This document shows positions 1-7,909 of a DNA stretch of 64,000 nt, piece by piece. The position numbers and the translations under genes are program-made. Below the pieces are notes generated by a model that saw only the letters and a list, made by a program, of their open reading frames with translations, searched no databases and was not told the origin of the DNA. Each line of letters begins with the position of its first letter. The stretch's first letter is position 1. Source of the stretch: JBJHAX01 sp050480705 (GTDB lineage Bacteria > Actinomycetota > Nitriliruptoria > Nitriliruptorales > Nitriliruptoraceae); the NCBI GenBank assembly GCA_050480705.1, contig JBJHAX010000006.1:18979-82978 (forward strand), read 5' to 3'.

Positions 1-345
1 TCGCGGGCTGTGGTCGTCACCGTCGGCGACGTCTGGCAGGCTGGCTCGACGTGCTGGCGCACCGTGCGCTGGGATCCACTGCTGGAAGACGGGCAGCCGG
101 GCACCATCGATCGTGTCCTGCCGTCGTTCGATGGTGAGCTGGGCCTGGGCCGTCTGAGACCGGGGGCGTGCACACTCGTGCTCGACGGACGCTACGCGCC
201 GCCAGGTGGCGCTGTGGGCATGGCGCTGGACACCGTGGCACTGCATCGTGTTGCGCGCTGGACCGCCGAACGTCTGGTCGCTGACGTCGCTGCGGGCGTG
301 TCCGCTGAAGCACTCCTGGACGACGAAAAGGCACCGATCGGTTGA
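1..345 (+). CDS. C-terminal part of an SRPBCC-like protein (5' end outside window)
   Basis: The reading frame is open from the first base and ends at a TGA at 343-345, so only the last 114 residues are present and the true start lies upstream. A GTG at position 10 could start a shorter protein, but no ribosome-binding site can be judged there. The strand-like segment ending in GRYAPPGGAVG followed by a long amphipathic helix (residues about 75-100) resembles the C-terminal strand and helix of SRPBCC/polyketide-cyclase-like proteins, which bind hydrophobic ligands. This is similarity by eye only and the ligand is unknown. It converges on the kinase gene that ends at 409. Confidence 0.5.
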   Translation, partial: SRAVVVTVGDVWQAGSTCWRTVRWDPLLEDGQPGTIDRVLPSFDGELGLGRLRPGACTLVLDGRYAPPGGAVGMALDTVALHRVARWTAERLVADVAAGVSAEALLDDEKAPIG

Positions 346-408
346 CCGGCGCCCACCAAGGTTTCGGCCCACAGCCCGGCGGCTGACCACGGTGGACCCG
401 GCTCCTCG

Positions 409-2022
409 TCAGTCGGCCGGGACCTCCCAGACGACGTAGGTGCCGGGGCCTGGCTGGCGCGGCGCAGTCTCGGCACGACCGCCGAGTGCTTGTGCCCGCT
501 CACGCAGGCTGACAGTCCCCACGCCCCGCCCGACATCGGCGGGATCGATCCCCACCCCGTCATCCGCGACATGCAGGCGCACGACGCCGTTCACGACACT
601 GACTTCGACCTCCACGACATGCGCGCGAGCGTGCTTGGCGACGTTGGTGAGTGCTTCGCGCAATACCGGGACGAGATGAACGGCGATGGTCTCGTCGACG
701 ACGGTGTCCAAGGGGCCGTCGAAACGCACACGCGGGGTCGCATCCAGGATGACGGCGAGTTCGTCCACGACGCGCAACAGTCGGGTCCGCAGACCGCCGG
801 CGTCGTCGTCGGCCGACTGCAACGCGAAGATGGTCGAGCGGATCTCTTTGATCGTCGCGTCGATGTCGTCGACCGCTGCGGTGACACGTTCGGCCACATC
901 TGGGGAGCCGTCGAGGCGGCGGATACACGACTGCAATGACAATCCGGTCGCGAACAGTCGTTGGATGACCGTGTCATGCAGATCCCGACCGATCCGTTCA
1001 CGTTCCTCGAGCTGGGAGAAGTGTCGCAGGGCCGACTGCGCCTGCTCGTGCGCCCAGGCGAGACTGACCTGGTCGCCGAATGCTGCGAGGTGCGCACGTT
1101 CGCTGCTGGTGAACGGCGTCGCACGCGCGACGACGAGTGCCGCCATGACCTGTGTCGCGTCACCCACCGGGATGGCGAGCGCAGGCCTGCCGAGCACGGG
1201 GCTGTGGTCGACCGCCTCTGGGCGAGCGGACTGGAGCACCCTGAGTGCTGCCGATCCCTCCCATGAAACACCGGCGTCGGGTGGGTCGCCACCGACTGAC
1301 GCGAGGACCTGCAGCCGGTCCTCGTCGTCACCGGCCCGCGCGGGACCGACCAGCAGCGCGGTCTCGGCGTCAACCAGTGACGCGCCGCGGTGCGCGATCA
1401 GTTCGTACAACTCGTGGCTGGGCGTGCCTGCGACCACGCGCTTCGCGAGGTCGACGACGGCCCCCTGCCAGGCTTCCCGCCCCTGCAGATCGTCGTAGAG
1501 ACGCGCCTTGTTTATCGCGGAGCTCGCGACCGCTGCGAGACCGACGATCAGCTGCTCATCGGCCTCGTCGAAACCTGCGCCATCGCGCTTCTCAGTGAGG
1601 TAGAGGTTGCCGTAGACGCGCTCACCGATGCGGATGGGCGCCCCGAGGAAGCTCTCCATCGGCGGATGGTGCGCGGGGAACCCGTACGAGTCCGGATGCT
1701 CGGTGAGGTCGTCGAGTCGAAGCGTTTCAGGGTGCTCGATGAGCAGGCCCAGAATGCCGTGACCGGCCGGCAACGAACCGATGCGTGACGCCGTCTCATC
1801 GTCGATGCCGTGATGGACGAACGCCGACAGGGCGTTGCCCTCGTCATCGATCACACCGAGGGCGCCGTAGCGGGCGTCGACGAGGGCGCATGCCGCTTCG
1901 ACGATCCGTTCGAGCACCGTGCGAAGTTCCAGGCCGCTGGCGACCAGCAGCACGGCGTCGAGCAGTCGCTGCAACTGCGGGTCGGTGGATTCACCCCCGC
2001 GCAACCGCCCACGTTCGGCCAC
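409..2022 (-). CDS. DevS/DosT-like GAF-GAF histidine kinase
   Basis: Sensor kinase of 537 residues. Two GAF domains (about 20-180 and 190-330) are followed by a HisKA_3 dimerisation domain and an HATPase_c domain. The phosphoacceptor is His349 in RDLHDTVIQRLFATG, and ATP-lid motifs (DDGVGI) lie near the end. The first GAF keeps the HHPPM segment. The second His there (His119) aligns, from memory, with the heme-ligand His149 of mycobacterial DevS, so the protein may sense O2, NO or CO through heme; this is inference. The GTG start at 2022 has GGAGG nine bases upstream. A longer frame reaching 2160 would overlap the divergent regulator gene and is rejected. No membrane segments are seen, so it is probably cytoplasmic. 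The partner is the NarL-type regulator starting 105 bp away. Confidence 0.88.
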   Translation of the reverse strand: MAERGRLRGGESTDPQLQRLLDAVLLVASGLELRTVLERIVEAACALVDARYGALGVIDDEGNALSAFVHHGIDDETASRIGSLPAGHGILGLLIEHPETLRLDDLTEHPDSYGFPAHHPPMESFLGAPIRIGERVYGNLYLTEKRDGAGFDEADEQLIVGLAAVASSAINKARLYDDLQGREAWQGAVVDLAKRVVAGTPSHELYELIAHRGASLVDAETALLVGPARAGDDEDRLQVLASVGGDPPDAGVSWEGSAALRVLQSARPEAVDHSPVLGRPALAIPVGDATQVMAALVVARATPFTSSERAHLAAFGDQVSLAWAHEQAQSALRHFSQLEERERIGRDLHDTVIQRLFATGLSLQSCIRRLDGSPDVAERVTAAVDDIDATIKEIRSTIFALQSADDDAGGLRTRLLRVVDELAVILDATPRVRFDGPLDTVVDETIAVHLVPVLREALTNVAKHARAHVVEVEVSVVNGVVRLHVADDGVGIDPADVGRGVGTVSLRERAQALGGRAETAPRQPGPGTYVVWEVPAD

Positions 2023-2127
2023 GATGCGGTGCCTCCACAGCGCCTGCAGCGGTGAAAGCCTACTGTGTATGCCATCGGCGCACGGTGCGCGCACTGAGCA
2101 GCGCCCGATAACGACGGAGGTAGACGC

Positions 2128-2766
2128 GTGGCTGTTCGGGTGTTCCTGGTCGACGATCACGAGGTGGTGCGCCGCGGCTTGCGCGACCTCATCGAAGCCG
2201 AGGACGACCTCGAGGTCTCCGGCGAGGCCGGAACCGCAGGCATGGCGCTCGCCGCCATCGCAAAGGAGCCGCCGGATGTGGCGGTGCTGGACGTTCGCCT
2301 CCCCGACGGCAACGGCGTCGAGATCTGCCGTGAGATCCGGGCACGCAATCCCCAGATCGCCTGCCTGATGCTGACCTCGTTCGGTGACGACGAGGCGCTG
2401 TTCGACGCGATCATGGCCGGCGCGGCCGGCTATCTCCTCAAAGACGTGCGCGCCGCCGGACTGTTGGATGCGATCAGGCGTGTCGCGCAGGGCGAATCCC
2501 TGCTCGATCCCGCTGTCACCGGCAAGGTGCTCGAGCGCCTGCGCAAAGGCGACGAGGAGGATCCGCGGCTGGCATCGCTCTCAGAACAGGAACGGCGGAT
2601 CCTCGAGTTCATCGCACAGGGGCTCACCAACCGTCAGATCGCCGAGCAGATGCACCTCGCCGAGAAGACGGTGAAGAACTACGTCTCGAACATGCTCGCC
2701 AAGCTCGGGATGCAGCGCCGCACAGAAGCGGCGGTGTTCTACACGCAGGTCGAACGCGGCGAGTAG
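2128..2766 (+). CDS. DevR/DosR-like NarL-family response regulator
   Basis: Response regulator of 212 residues. The receiver has the acidic pair Asp9/Asp10, phosphoacceptor Asp55 (VLDVRLPDG), Thr83 and Lys105. A LuxR-type helix-turn-helix occupies about 145-205, with TNRQIAEQMHLAEKTVKNYV as the recognition region. The GTG start has GGAGG at 2116-2120, seven bases upstream. It is divergent from the GAF kinase at 409-2022, the usual arrangement of a cognate pair, and the closest known type is DevR/DosR, which controls hypoxia and dormancy genes in mycobacteria. Likely targets are the two genes downstream, but no strong operator is obvious. Confidence 0.88.
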   Translation: MAVRVFLVDDHEVVRRGLRDLIEAEDDLEVSGEAGTAGMALAAIAKEPPDVAVLDVRLPDGNGVEICREIRARNPQIACLMLTSFGDDEALFDAIMAGAAGYLLKDVRAAGLLDAIRRVAQGESLLDPAVTGKVLERLRKGDEEDPRLASLSEQERRILEFIAQGLTNRQIAEQMHLAEKTVKNYVSNMLAKLGMQRRTEAAVFYTQVERGE

Positions 2767-2901
2767 CCAGCAGCTGCCCCCATCGGGGCCGCGCCCGGCT
2801 CACCAGGCTGTCGGCCCACACGGTCAGGGGCGAGCGGCCCTGTCGTGCGACCGCGCCACCGACGATGCTCCCAGACGACCCCGTCTTCAAGGAGCAACGA
2901 C

Positions 2902-3330
2902 GTGAGCGAGCCCGCCCCCACTGACCGCCATGGCCTCGAGGTGCTCAGCCTCGCACAGAGCCTCGCGCTGCTGCGGAGCCGCCCGATCGGCCGGTTGGCA
3001 TACCTCGAGGCGGGACAACCCAACATCGTGCCGGTGAACCATCTTGTCGACGGATCCCACGTCGTGATCCGCAGCCTCAGCGGCGGCAAGCTCGATGCTG
3101 CCGTCGTCGGTGAGCCGGTCGCTTTCGAACTCGACGACCACGACCCGGCGCGCGGCACCGGGTGGAGCGTGATCGTCCGCGGCCGTGCAGAACTCATCGA
3201 CGACCCCGACGACATCGCCCGCTACGAGGTCGAACTCGATAGTTGGGCGATCGACGACCCGTCCCGGGGGACCTGGATCCGCATCATCGCCGATGAGATC
3301 TCGGGTCGGCGGCTGCGCAGGCGGGGCTGA
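2902..3330 (+). CDS. Pyridoxamine 5'-phosphate oxidase-like FMN-binding protein
   Basis: Protein of 142 residues with the split-barrel pattern of the PNPOx-like family: RPIGRLAYLEAGQPNIVPVN near the N-terminus, a central strand VAFELDDHD, and a GWSVIVRGRAELID strand. Members bind FMN, F420 or heme, and many have unknown substrates, so this need not be a vitamin B6 enzyme. The GTG start at 2902 has GGAG at 2891-2894; upstream in-frame starts have no such site. Its position directly after the DevR-like regulator recalls the flavin/F420-type proteins of dormancy regulons in other actinobacteria, but that link is by context only. Confidence 0.75.
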   Translation: MSEPAPTDRHGLEVLSLAQSLALLRSRPIGRLAYLEAGQPNIVPVNHLVDGSHVVIRSLSGGKLDAAVVGEPVAFELDDHDPARGTGWSVIVRGRAELIDDPDDIARYEVELDSWAIDDPSRGTWIRIIADEISGRRLRRRG

Positions 3331-3384
3331 CCAGCACGGCGGCAGCCCCGGCCGCCGCTTCGACCTGGCCAGGTGGGGTCCCAG

Positions 3385-3402
3385 GTCCCAGCAAACGGGG
3401 AC
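3385..3402. promoter_or_regulatory. GTCCC-N8-GGGAC inverted repeat, possible DevR-type operator
   Basis: A perfect 5-bp inverted repeat with an 8-bp spacer lies about 100 bp before the multicopper oxidase start. The half-sites GGGAC/GTCCC are those of the DosR box, but the classic box has them in the opposite order. The right half continues as GGGACTGAGCGCCC, a loose match to the classic order. The assignment is weak. Confidence 0.22.
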
Positions 3403-3499
3403 TGAGCGCCCTGGCCGCATCGAGACGTGACCGCTTGGGTTCGTGTCGATCTCGGTGGAACGAGCCGAGCAGACATCCACAACCGCGAAAGGTGTGAAG

Positions 3500-4903
3500 G
3501 TGACTGAGGAACGCACGATGGGCGCGATCGCGACAGGTGTTGCGGCCGCGATGGCACTCGTCCTGTCAGCAGGCGCACTGATCATCGCCTCTGGTGCGGG
3601 AGCGACCGCGCCGACTGCGGCGCCGGGCGAGGCAGCAGCGGCCCCCGATGCACCCAGCGAGGTCGCCGTTGCACTCGACGAGTTCTCGGTGTCGCCATCG
3701 TCGATCGAAGTTGCCGAAGGAGGCACGCTCGTTGTCACGAACCAGGGCGCCATTGAGCACGACCTGGCTGTCGTCGGCACGGATGTCGCCACGCCGATGC
3801 TGCGCGGTGGCGAGTCTGCCGAGCTCTCGCTTGCTGGACTCGCACCCGGCACCTACGAGCTGTACTGCACCGTGCCCGGCCACGACTCGGCCGGCATGAC
3901 CGCAACACTCACCATCGTGGGCGACGGCACGACCACCGCAGCTTCCGACGCGGCGCACGGCCATGGCGCCACCGAAGAGGACTGGGACGCGCTCGACGCC
4001 GCCATGGAACAGTCGATCCTGGCGTTCCCCGCGGAGACCGAAGGCATCGGCAACCAGCCACTGGAGCCCGAAGAGATCCTCGATGACGGCACCAAGGTCT
4101 TCCGCCTGGTCGCCGAGATCATCGACTGGGAGGTCGAGCCCGGCAAGGTCGTCGAAGGCTGGGCGTACAACGGCCAGATCCCGGGACCGATGATCCAGGT
4201 CGATGTCGGTGACCAGGTCCGTGTCCACGTCGAGAACCACCTGCCGATGGGCACCGACGTCCACTGGCACGGCGTGCGGGTCCCCAACGACCAGGACGGT
4301 GTCGCCCCACTCACCCAACCGCTCATCGCGTCAGGTGACACCTACACCTACGAGTTCGTCGCTGACGAACCCGCGATCGGGATGTACCACCCGCACCACC
4401 ACGGCCAGATCAAGCTGCCCAACGGGATGTTCGGTGTGTTCCTGATCGGCCAGATCGGCGAGGACATCCCGCTGCCGACCGGACGCACCATCAGCGGCAA
4501 GGCGATCCCCGACGAGATCGACATCGTCACCGAGATCCCGATGGTGCTCAATGACGCCGGCACGATCGGCCTCACGATCAACGGCAAGGGCTGGCCCGCG
4601 ACCGAACCGATCGTCGTCGACGAAGGTGACTGGTTCGTCGTCCACTACTACAACGAAGGGCTGCAGATCCACCCGATGCATCTGCACCAGATGCCGCAGC
4701 TCGTTGTCGCCAAGGACGGTTTCGCCCTCGAGCAGCCGCGCTGGGAAGACACGGTGAACGTCGCCCCCGGCGAGCGCTACACGGTGCTCATCCAGGCGAC
4801 TGACCCTGGCGTGTGGGCCTTCCACTGCCACATCCTCACCCACGCTGAACGTCACGAAGGCATGTTCGGCATGGTCACCGCCCTGATCGTCAACGAGGCC
4901 TGA
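3500..4903 (+). CDS. Multicopper oxidase with an extra N-terminal cupredoxin domain
   Basis: Exported copper enzyme, 467 residues from the GTG at 3500, which is preceded by GAAAGG. An earlier GTG at 3443 would add 19 residues but has no good ribosome site. A hydrophobic segment (about 8-32) serves as signal or anchor. Residues about 52-142 form a plastocyanin-like domain with a full type-1 copper set (His87, Cys123, His128, Met133). The oxidase part follows: HWHGVRVPN (255-262), HPHHHG (297-302), HPMHLHQ (391-397) and HCHILTHAERHEGM (442-455). These are the copper-ligand segments of laccase/nitrite-reductase-like two-domain oxidases. The extra cupredoxin could deliver or accept electrons within the same chain. 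The substrate is unknown; a copper nitrite reductase, a laccase and a cuprous oxidase are all possible. It may belong to the DevRS-linked group upstream. Confidence 0.85.
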   Translation: MTEERTMGAIATGVAAAMALVLSAGALIIASGAGATAPTAAPGEAAAAPDAPSEVAVALDEFSVSPSSIEVAEGGTLVVTNQGAIEHDLAVVGTDVATPMLRGGESAELSLAGLAPGTYELYCTVPGHDSAGMTATLTIVGDGTTTAASDAAHGHGATEEDWDALDAAMEQSILAFPAETEGIGNQPLEPEEILDDGTKVFRLVAEIIDWEVEPGKVVEGWAYNGQIPGPMIQVDVGDQVRVHVENHLPMGTDVHWHGVRVPNDQDGVAPLTQPLIASGDTYTYEFVADEPAIGMYHPHHHGQIKLPNGMFGVFLIGQIGEDIPLPTGRTISGKAIPDEIDIVTEIPMVLNDAGTIGLTINGKGWPATEPIVVDEGDWFVVHYYNEGLQIHPMHLHQMPQLVVAKDGFALEQPRWEDTVNVAPGERYTVLIQATDPGVWAFHCHILTHAERHEGMFGMVTALIVNEA

Positions 4904-4962
4904 CCGGGCGCATAGCCACGGCTGGTTTCACGAACGGCCGGTTTCACGTACGGCCGGCCCAG

Positions 4963-4991
4963 ACGGGTGGAGAGCGACGCTCTCCACCCGT
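4963..4991. terminator. Bidirectional hairpin terminator
   Basis: Perfect 13-bp stem (4963-4975 with 4979-4991) and a GAC loop, with no T-run. It lies between the convergent multicopper oxidase and lipase-peptidase genes, so it can end both transcripts. Confidence 0.7.
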
Positions 4992-5016
4992 CGCACGTTG
5001 CAGGTTGACGCCGTCG

Positions 5017-6981
5017 TCAGCGACCTGTCGCCGAGAAATGCATCCAGTCTTTCGCCGAACGCCAGTGTCCGCCCCAGTGCCATCCGATATCGGCGAATGC
5101 GCGCACGACCTCGTCGCCCGCCTGGATCATCCCGGGCCGATGGTCGTCACGGTCCAGGTAGGAGCCTGCGAGTTCGGGCACGACCACCTCACCGCGCACG
5201 TAGGGGTTGTGGAACGGATTGATGTCGATGGCGCGCCCATAGGCATGCTCGGACCAGGATTGGCCGGACACGGTGTCACGGCACACGAATCCGTTGGTGA
5301 GATTGCCATCGCCCGTCGGGTGTGCATCGAGGTTCTCGGGGGTGACGATCCCGATCTGTTCGATGGGGAAACGGGCGTCGTGCAGAGCCTCGAAGACACC
5401 CACGATCTGCTCGGCCCAGTCACGATGCACCAGCAACTCGCCGGTGTGGTCGCGGCCGTCGAAACCGTGGAACACAACCGTGAGATAGCGCAGTTCGTCG
5501 AGCGTCACCGGGCAGCCGGGATGCCAGGTCGACCGTGCCGCGACGTCGTCTGTCACCGGCTCGATGGTCGCGGCGAAGCCGCCGTCGGCAGGTGGCGGCA
5601 GGGATGAGGTGGTGACGAACTGGCGGTCCTGCAGCTCCGGGGGCGTGGGTTGCGGGATGCCGAGCCCGTCGCCGCGCAGCTCCAACGGGCGCGTCCCCAG
5701 CCACGCGGGTGGATGGCGCACGCCGTCGGGCAGCTGCTGTGCTCCACCATCGTCCGTCTCGCCGGATGTGCCAGCATCGGCCGCCTCGTCGGTGGCCGGG
5801 CAGCTCGTTGCATCAACGCCGTCGAACCGCTGCTCGGTCCACCTCACGACCTCGCCGCCAACGCGCGCGACCAGCGTGAAGTGTCCAGCGTTGTCGATCT
5901 CCCACATCTCGGCCGGATTCGCCATGGCGCAACGTTCGTCGACGAAACGTCGCGAGGACTGCACATCGATCACCCGGTCACCGGTGCCGTGCACCACGAG
6001 GACGTCGACGTCGTCGGGGCCGCGCGGTGTGTTCTGGGCGATGCGCTGCGACCATCGATCGGTTTCGTCACTGCCGGGAATCGAGAGGGCGTCGCGAACA
6101 ACGATCGCATCGACAACCGATGCGGGCAGTGACGTCGGGTCGAGGCAGCGTCCGGCAATCTCACGTGCATCGGCGATCGACGTCTCATCGACGACATCCG
6201 CGAGATCCAGATCGGGGTAGATCTCGCTCCACGACACTGCAGTGGTGACAAGAAGCAACGTCCCCAGGACCGTGCCGTGGCCATCGAGAATGACATCCTC
6301 GAGGTCGATCGGAGGGGCAAGCGCGACCACACCGCGTAGACCGACGTCGGGCGCGTACGTCGCCGCACGCTCAGCGGCGAACAGCACGGCGTGGCCTCCT
6401 TGCGAGAAACCCCACAACGCAACGCGGTCGGTGTCGACCGCGATCGCTTGCTGCGCAGCACGTACCGAATCGAGCACCGCATGGGCGGACGCGTCGCCGA
6501 CCATGTACGGATGGGAGCCATCGACACCCAGCCCGTGGTAGTCGGTCGCGACGACCGCGAATCCCGCAGCGAGCGCCTCCTCGACGGCAGGCATCGATGC
6601 GAGTGGCCGTGCCGACAAGGACGGGGCGCAGGTCACGTCTGTGCCCGTCGACCCGTGGCCGACGGCGACCAGAGGCATCGCGCCGGACACGCCACGGGGT
6701 GCGAACAGCAGGCCACTGACCACCCCGGGCTCGCCCGCATGGTCAGTCGATCGATACAGGATGCGCCATGCATCCGCATTCGCGATGTCCGCGTCGATCG
6801 ATTCGATCCGCAGCAGCGTGCCGGGGTCGAACGAGCCGACGTCATCGGGCGCGGCGTAGAACCCGTCAGGGTGATCGCCACGCAGCCAGCCGACGAGCGC
6901 GACCGCGCCGACAGCCGCGACCACCGCGACAGCGACGGCGATGCGCCAACGTGTGCGACGAGTCGGCAGGTGTGTCGTCAA
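5017..6981 (-). CDS. Membrane-anchored fusion: secretory-lipase-like hydrolase plus M15 peptidase
   Basis: About 654 residues from a TTG at 6981 with GGTGG just upstream. An in-frame GTG at 7065 is possible but would run up to the riboswitch of the divergent operon. After a basic stretch a single membrane span (about 12-31) anchors the protein outside the cell. Residues about 45-390 are an alpha/beta hydrolase: the nucleophile elbow GFSQGGH (Ser193), an acid in VVHGTGD and a histidine in NAGHFTLV match the secretory lipase (LIP) family. After a Gly/Asp-rich linker, residues about 430-654 form an M15/VanY-like zinc peptidase with SEHAYGRAIDIN (His and Asp ligands) and DWMHFS (the last His). 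M15 enzymes cut peptidoglycan peptides. One chain carrying both activities is unusual (see findings). Substrates are not known. Confidence 0.8.
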   Translation of the reverse strand: MTTHLPTRRTRWRIAVAVAVVAAVGAVALVGWLRGDHPDGFYAAPDDVGSFDPGTLLRIESIDADIANADAWRILYRSTDHAGEPGVVSGLLFAPRGVSGAMPLVAVGHGSTGTDVTCAPSLSARPLASMPAVEEALAAGFAVVATDYHGLGVDGSHPYMVGDASAHAVLDSVRAAQQAIAVDTDRVALWGFSQGGHAVLFAAERAATYAPDVGLRGVVALAPPIDLEDVILDGHGTVLGTLLLVTTAVSWSEIYPDLDLADVVDETSIADAREIAGRCLDPTSLPASVVDAIVVRDALSIPGSDETDRWSQRIAQNTPRGPDDVDVLVVHGTGDRVIDVQSSRRFVDERCAMANPAEMWEIDNAGHFTLVARVGGEVVRWTEQRFDGVDATSCPATDEAADAGTSGETDDGGAQQLPDGVRHPPAWLGTRPLELRGDGLGIPQPTPPELQDRQFVTTSSLPPPADGGFAATIEPVTDDVAARSTWHPGCPVTLDELRYLTVVFHGFDGRDHTGELLVHRDWAEQIVGVFEALHDARFPIEQIGIVTPENLDAHPTGDGNLTNGFVCRDTVSGQSWSEHAYGRAIDINPFHNPYVRGEVVVPELAGSYLDRDDHRPGMIQAGDEVVRAFADIGWHWGGHWRSAKDWMHFSATGR

Positions 6982-7071
6982 TGAGCCACCGTCAAGCGAG
7001 TGGCCACAAGGTACGCACGCGCCGCTACCCTCGTCGTCCGGCACGAAGGGCGTGCCGTGCAACACACAGAC

Positions 7072-7191
7072 AACACCCGGGGAGCTCGGGACAGCCGGGC
7101 TGAGAGGGTGGCCACGAACACGCGCACGACCTGTGTTCGAGCGTCATCGACCCGTGGAACCTGAGCTGGGTAATGCCAGCGGAGGGAGGTG
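7072..7191 (+). promoter_or_regulatory. TPP riboswitch (THI element)
   Basis: All hallmarks of the thiamine pyrophosphate aptamer are present in order: CCGGGGAGC (7077-7085), CTGAGA (7100-7105), GACCC (7149-7153), GAACCTGA (7157-7164) and TAATGCCAGCGGAGGGA (7171-7187). The closing stem can pair CACC (7074-7077) with GGTG (7188-7191). That covers the end of the GGAGG ribosome site (7185-7189) of the next gene. Ligand binding should therefore block translation of thiN and the ThiBPQ transporter when thiamine pyrophosphate is plentiful. No separate terminator hairpin is seen between the aptamer and the start codon. Confidence 0.92.
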
Positions 7192-7195
7192 CGCG

Positions 7196-7909
7196 ATGTC
7201 CTCTCCTTCAACCACCGGTCGTCGAACCGATAGGTCCGGCACTGCGGTCGAGGACGTCGTCGTGCTCACCGGTGGTGATCCCATCGATCTGCGGCGCGTT
7301 GCCACGCTGCCCAGTGACGCGATGGTGATCGCCGCCGATTCGGGTCTGCATCTCGCCTCCGGCCTCGGGCTCGTCGTCGATGAGGTCGTCGGTGACCTCG
7401 ACTCGGTTGACGAGTCGACGCTTGAAGAAGCAGAGCGTGCGGGGGCGTCGATCGACCGCCACCCGCCCGCCAAGGACCGCACAGACCTCGAGATTGCGCT
7501 GGACCGGGCCATGGAGCTCGAGCCGGCACGGATCACGATGGTCGGCGGCCACGGGGGCCGGCTCGACCATCTGCTCGGCAACCTCGTCGTGCTTGCGTCA
7601 CCGACCTATGCCGACACACGCATCATCGCGCTGATCGGTGAGGCGACCGTGACGGTCGTGCACGACGAAGCCGTCCTCATCGGACGGCCAGGTGAGCTGG
7701 TCAGCCTCATCCCCGTGCTTGGCCCTGTGCGCGGGGTGACAACACGGGGACTGCGCTTCCGGCTCGTCGATGAGGATCTGGTTCCAGGCTCTTCCCGGGG
7801 TGTGAGCAACGAGTTCGCCCAGCCCTACGGCGGTGTGCGTCTGCATGCAGGAACGCTGCTCGCCGTCCAACCCGGCGAACTCTCCGACCTCGAAACGGAG
7901 GAACCCTGA
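7196..7909 (+). CDS. thiN: Thiamine pyrophosphokinase
   Basis: Converts thiamine and ATP to thiamine pyrophosphate in the cytoplasm (237 residues). Family motifs are visible: AADSGLHLA, VVGDLDSVD, a KDRTDLEIAL segment and GGHGGRLDHLLGNL, which together make the ATP- and thiamine-binding sites. The ATG at 7196 sits six bases after GGAGG inside the riboswitch closing region; longer in-frame starts would read through the aptamer. It is the first gene of a four-gene operon with thiB, thiP and thiQ, so imported thiamine is trapped directly as its pyrophosphate. The stop codon overlaps the thiB start by one base. Confidence 0.9.
   Translation: MSSPSTTGRRTDRSGTAVEDVVVLTGGDPIDLRRVATLPSDAMVIAADSGLHLASGLGLVVDEVVGDLDSVDESTLEEAERAGASIDRHPPAKDRTDLEIALDRAMELEPARITMVGGHGGRLDHLLGNLVVLASPTYADTRIIALIGEATVTVVHDEAVLIGRPGELVSLIPVLGPVRGVTTRGLRFRLVDEDLVPGSSRGVSNEFAQPYGGVRLHAGTLLAVQPGELSDLETEEP

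Noticed and set aside
2023..2160. Extension of the GAF kinase to 2160
   Set aside because: It would overlap the start of the divergent regulator, and the GTG at 2022 has an ideal ribosome site.
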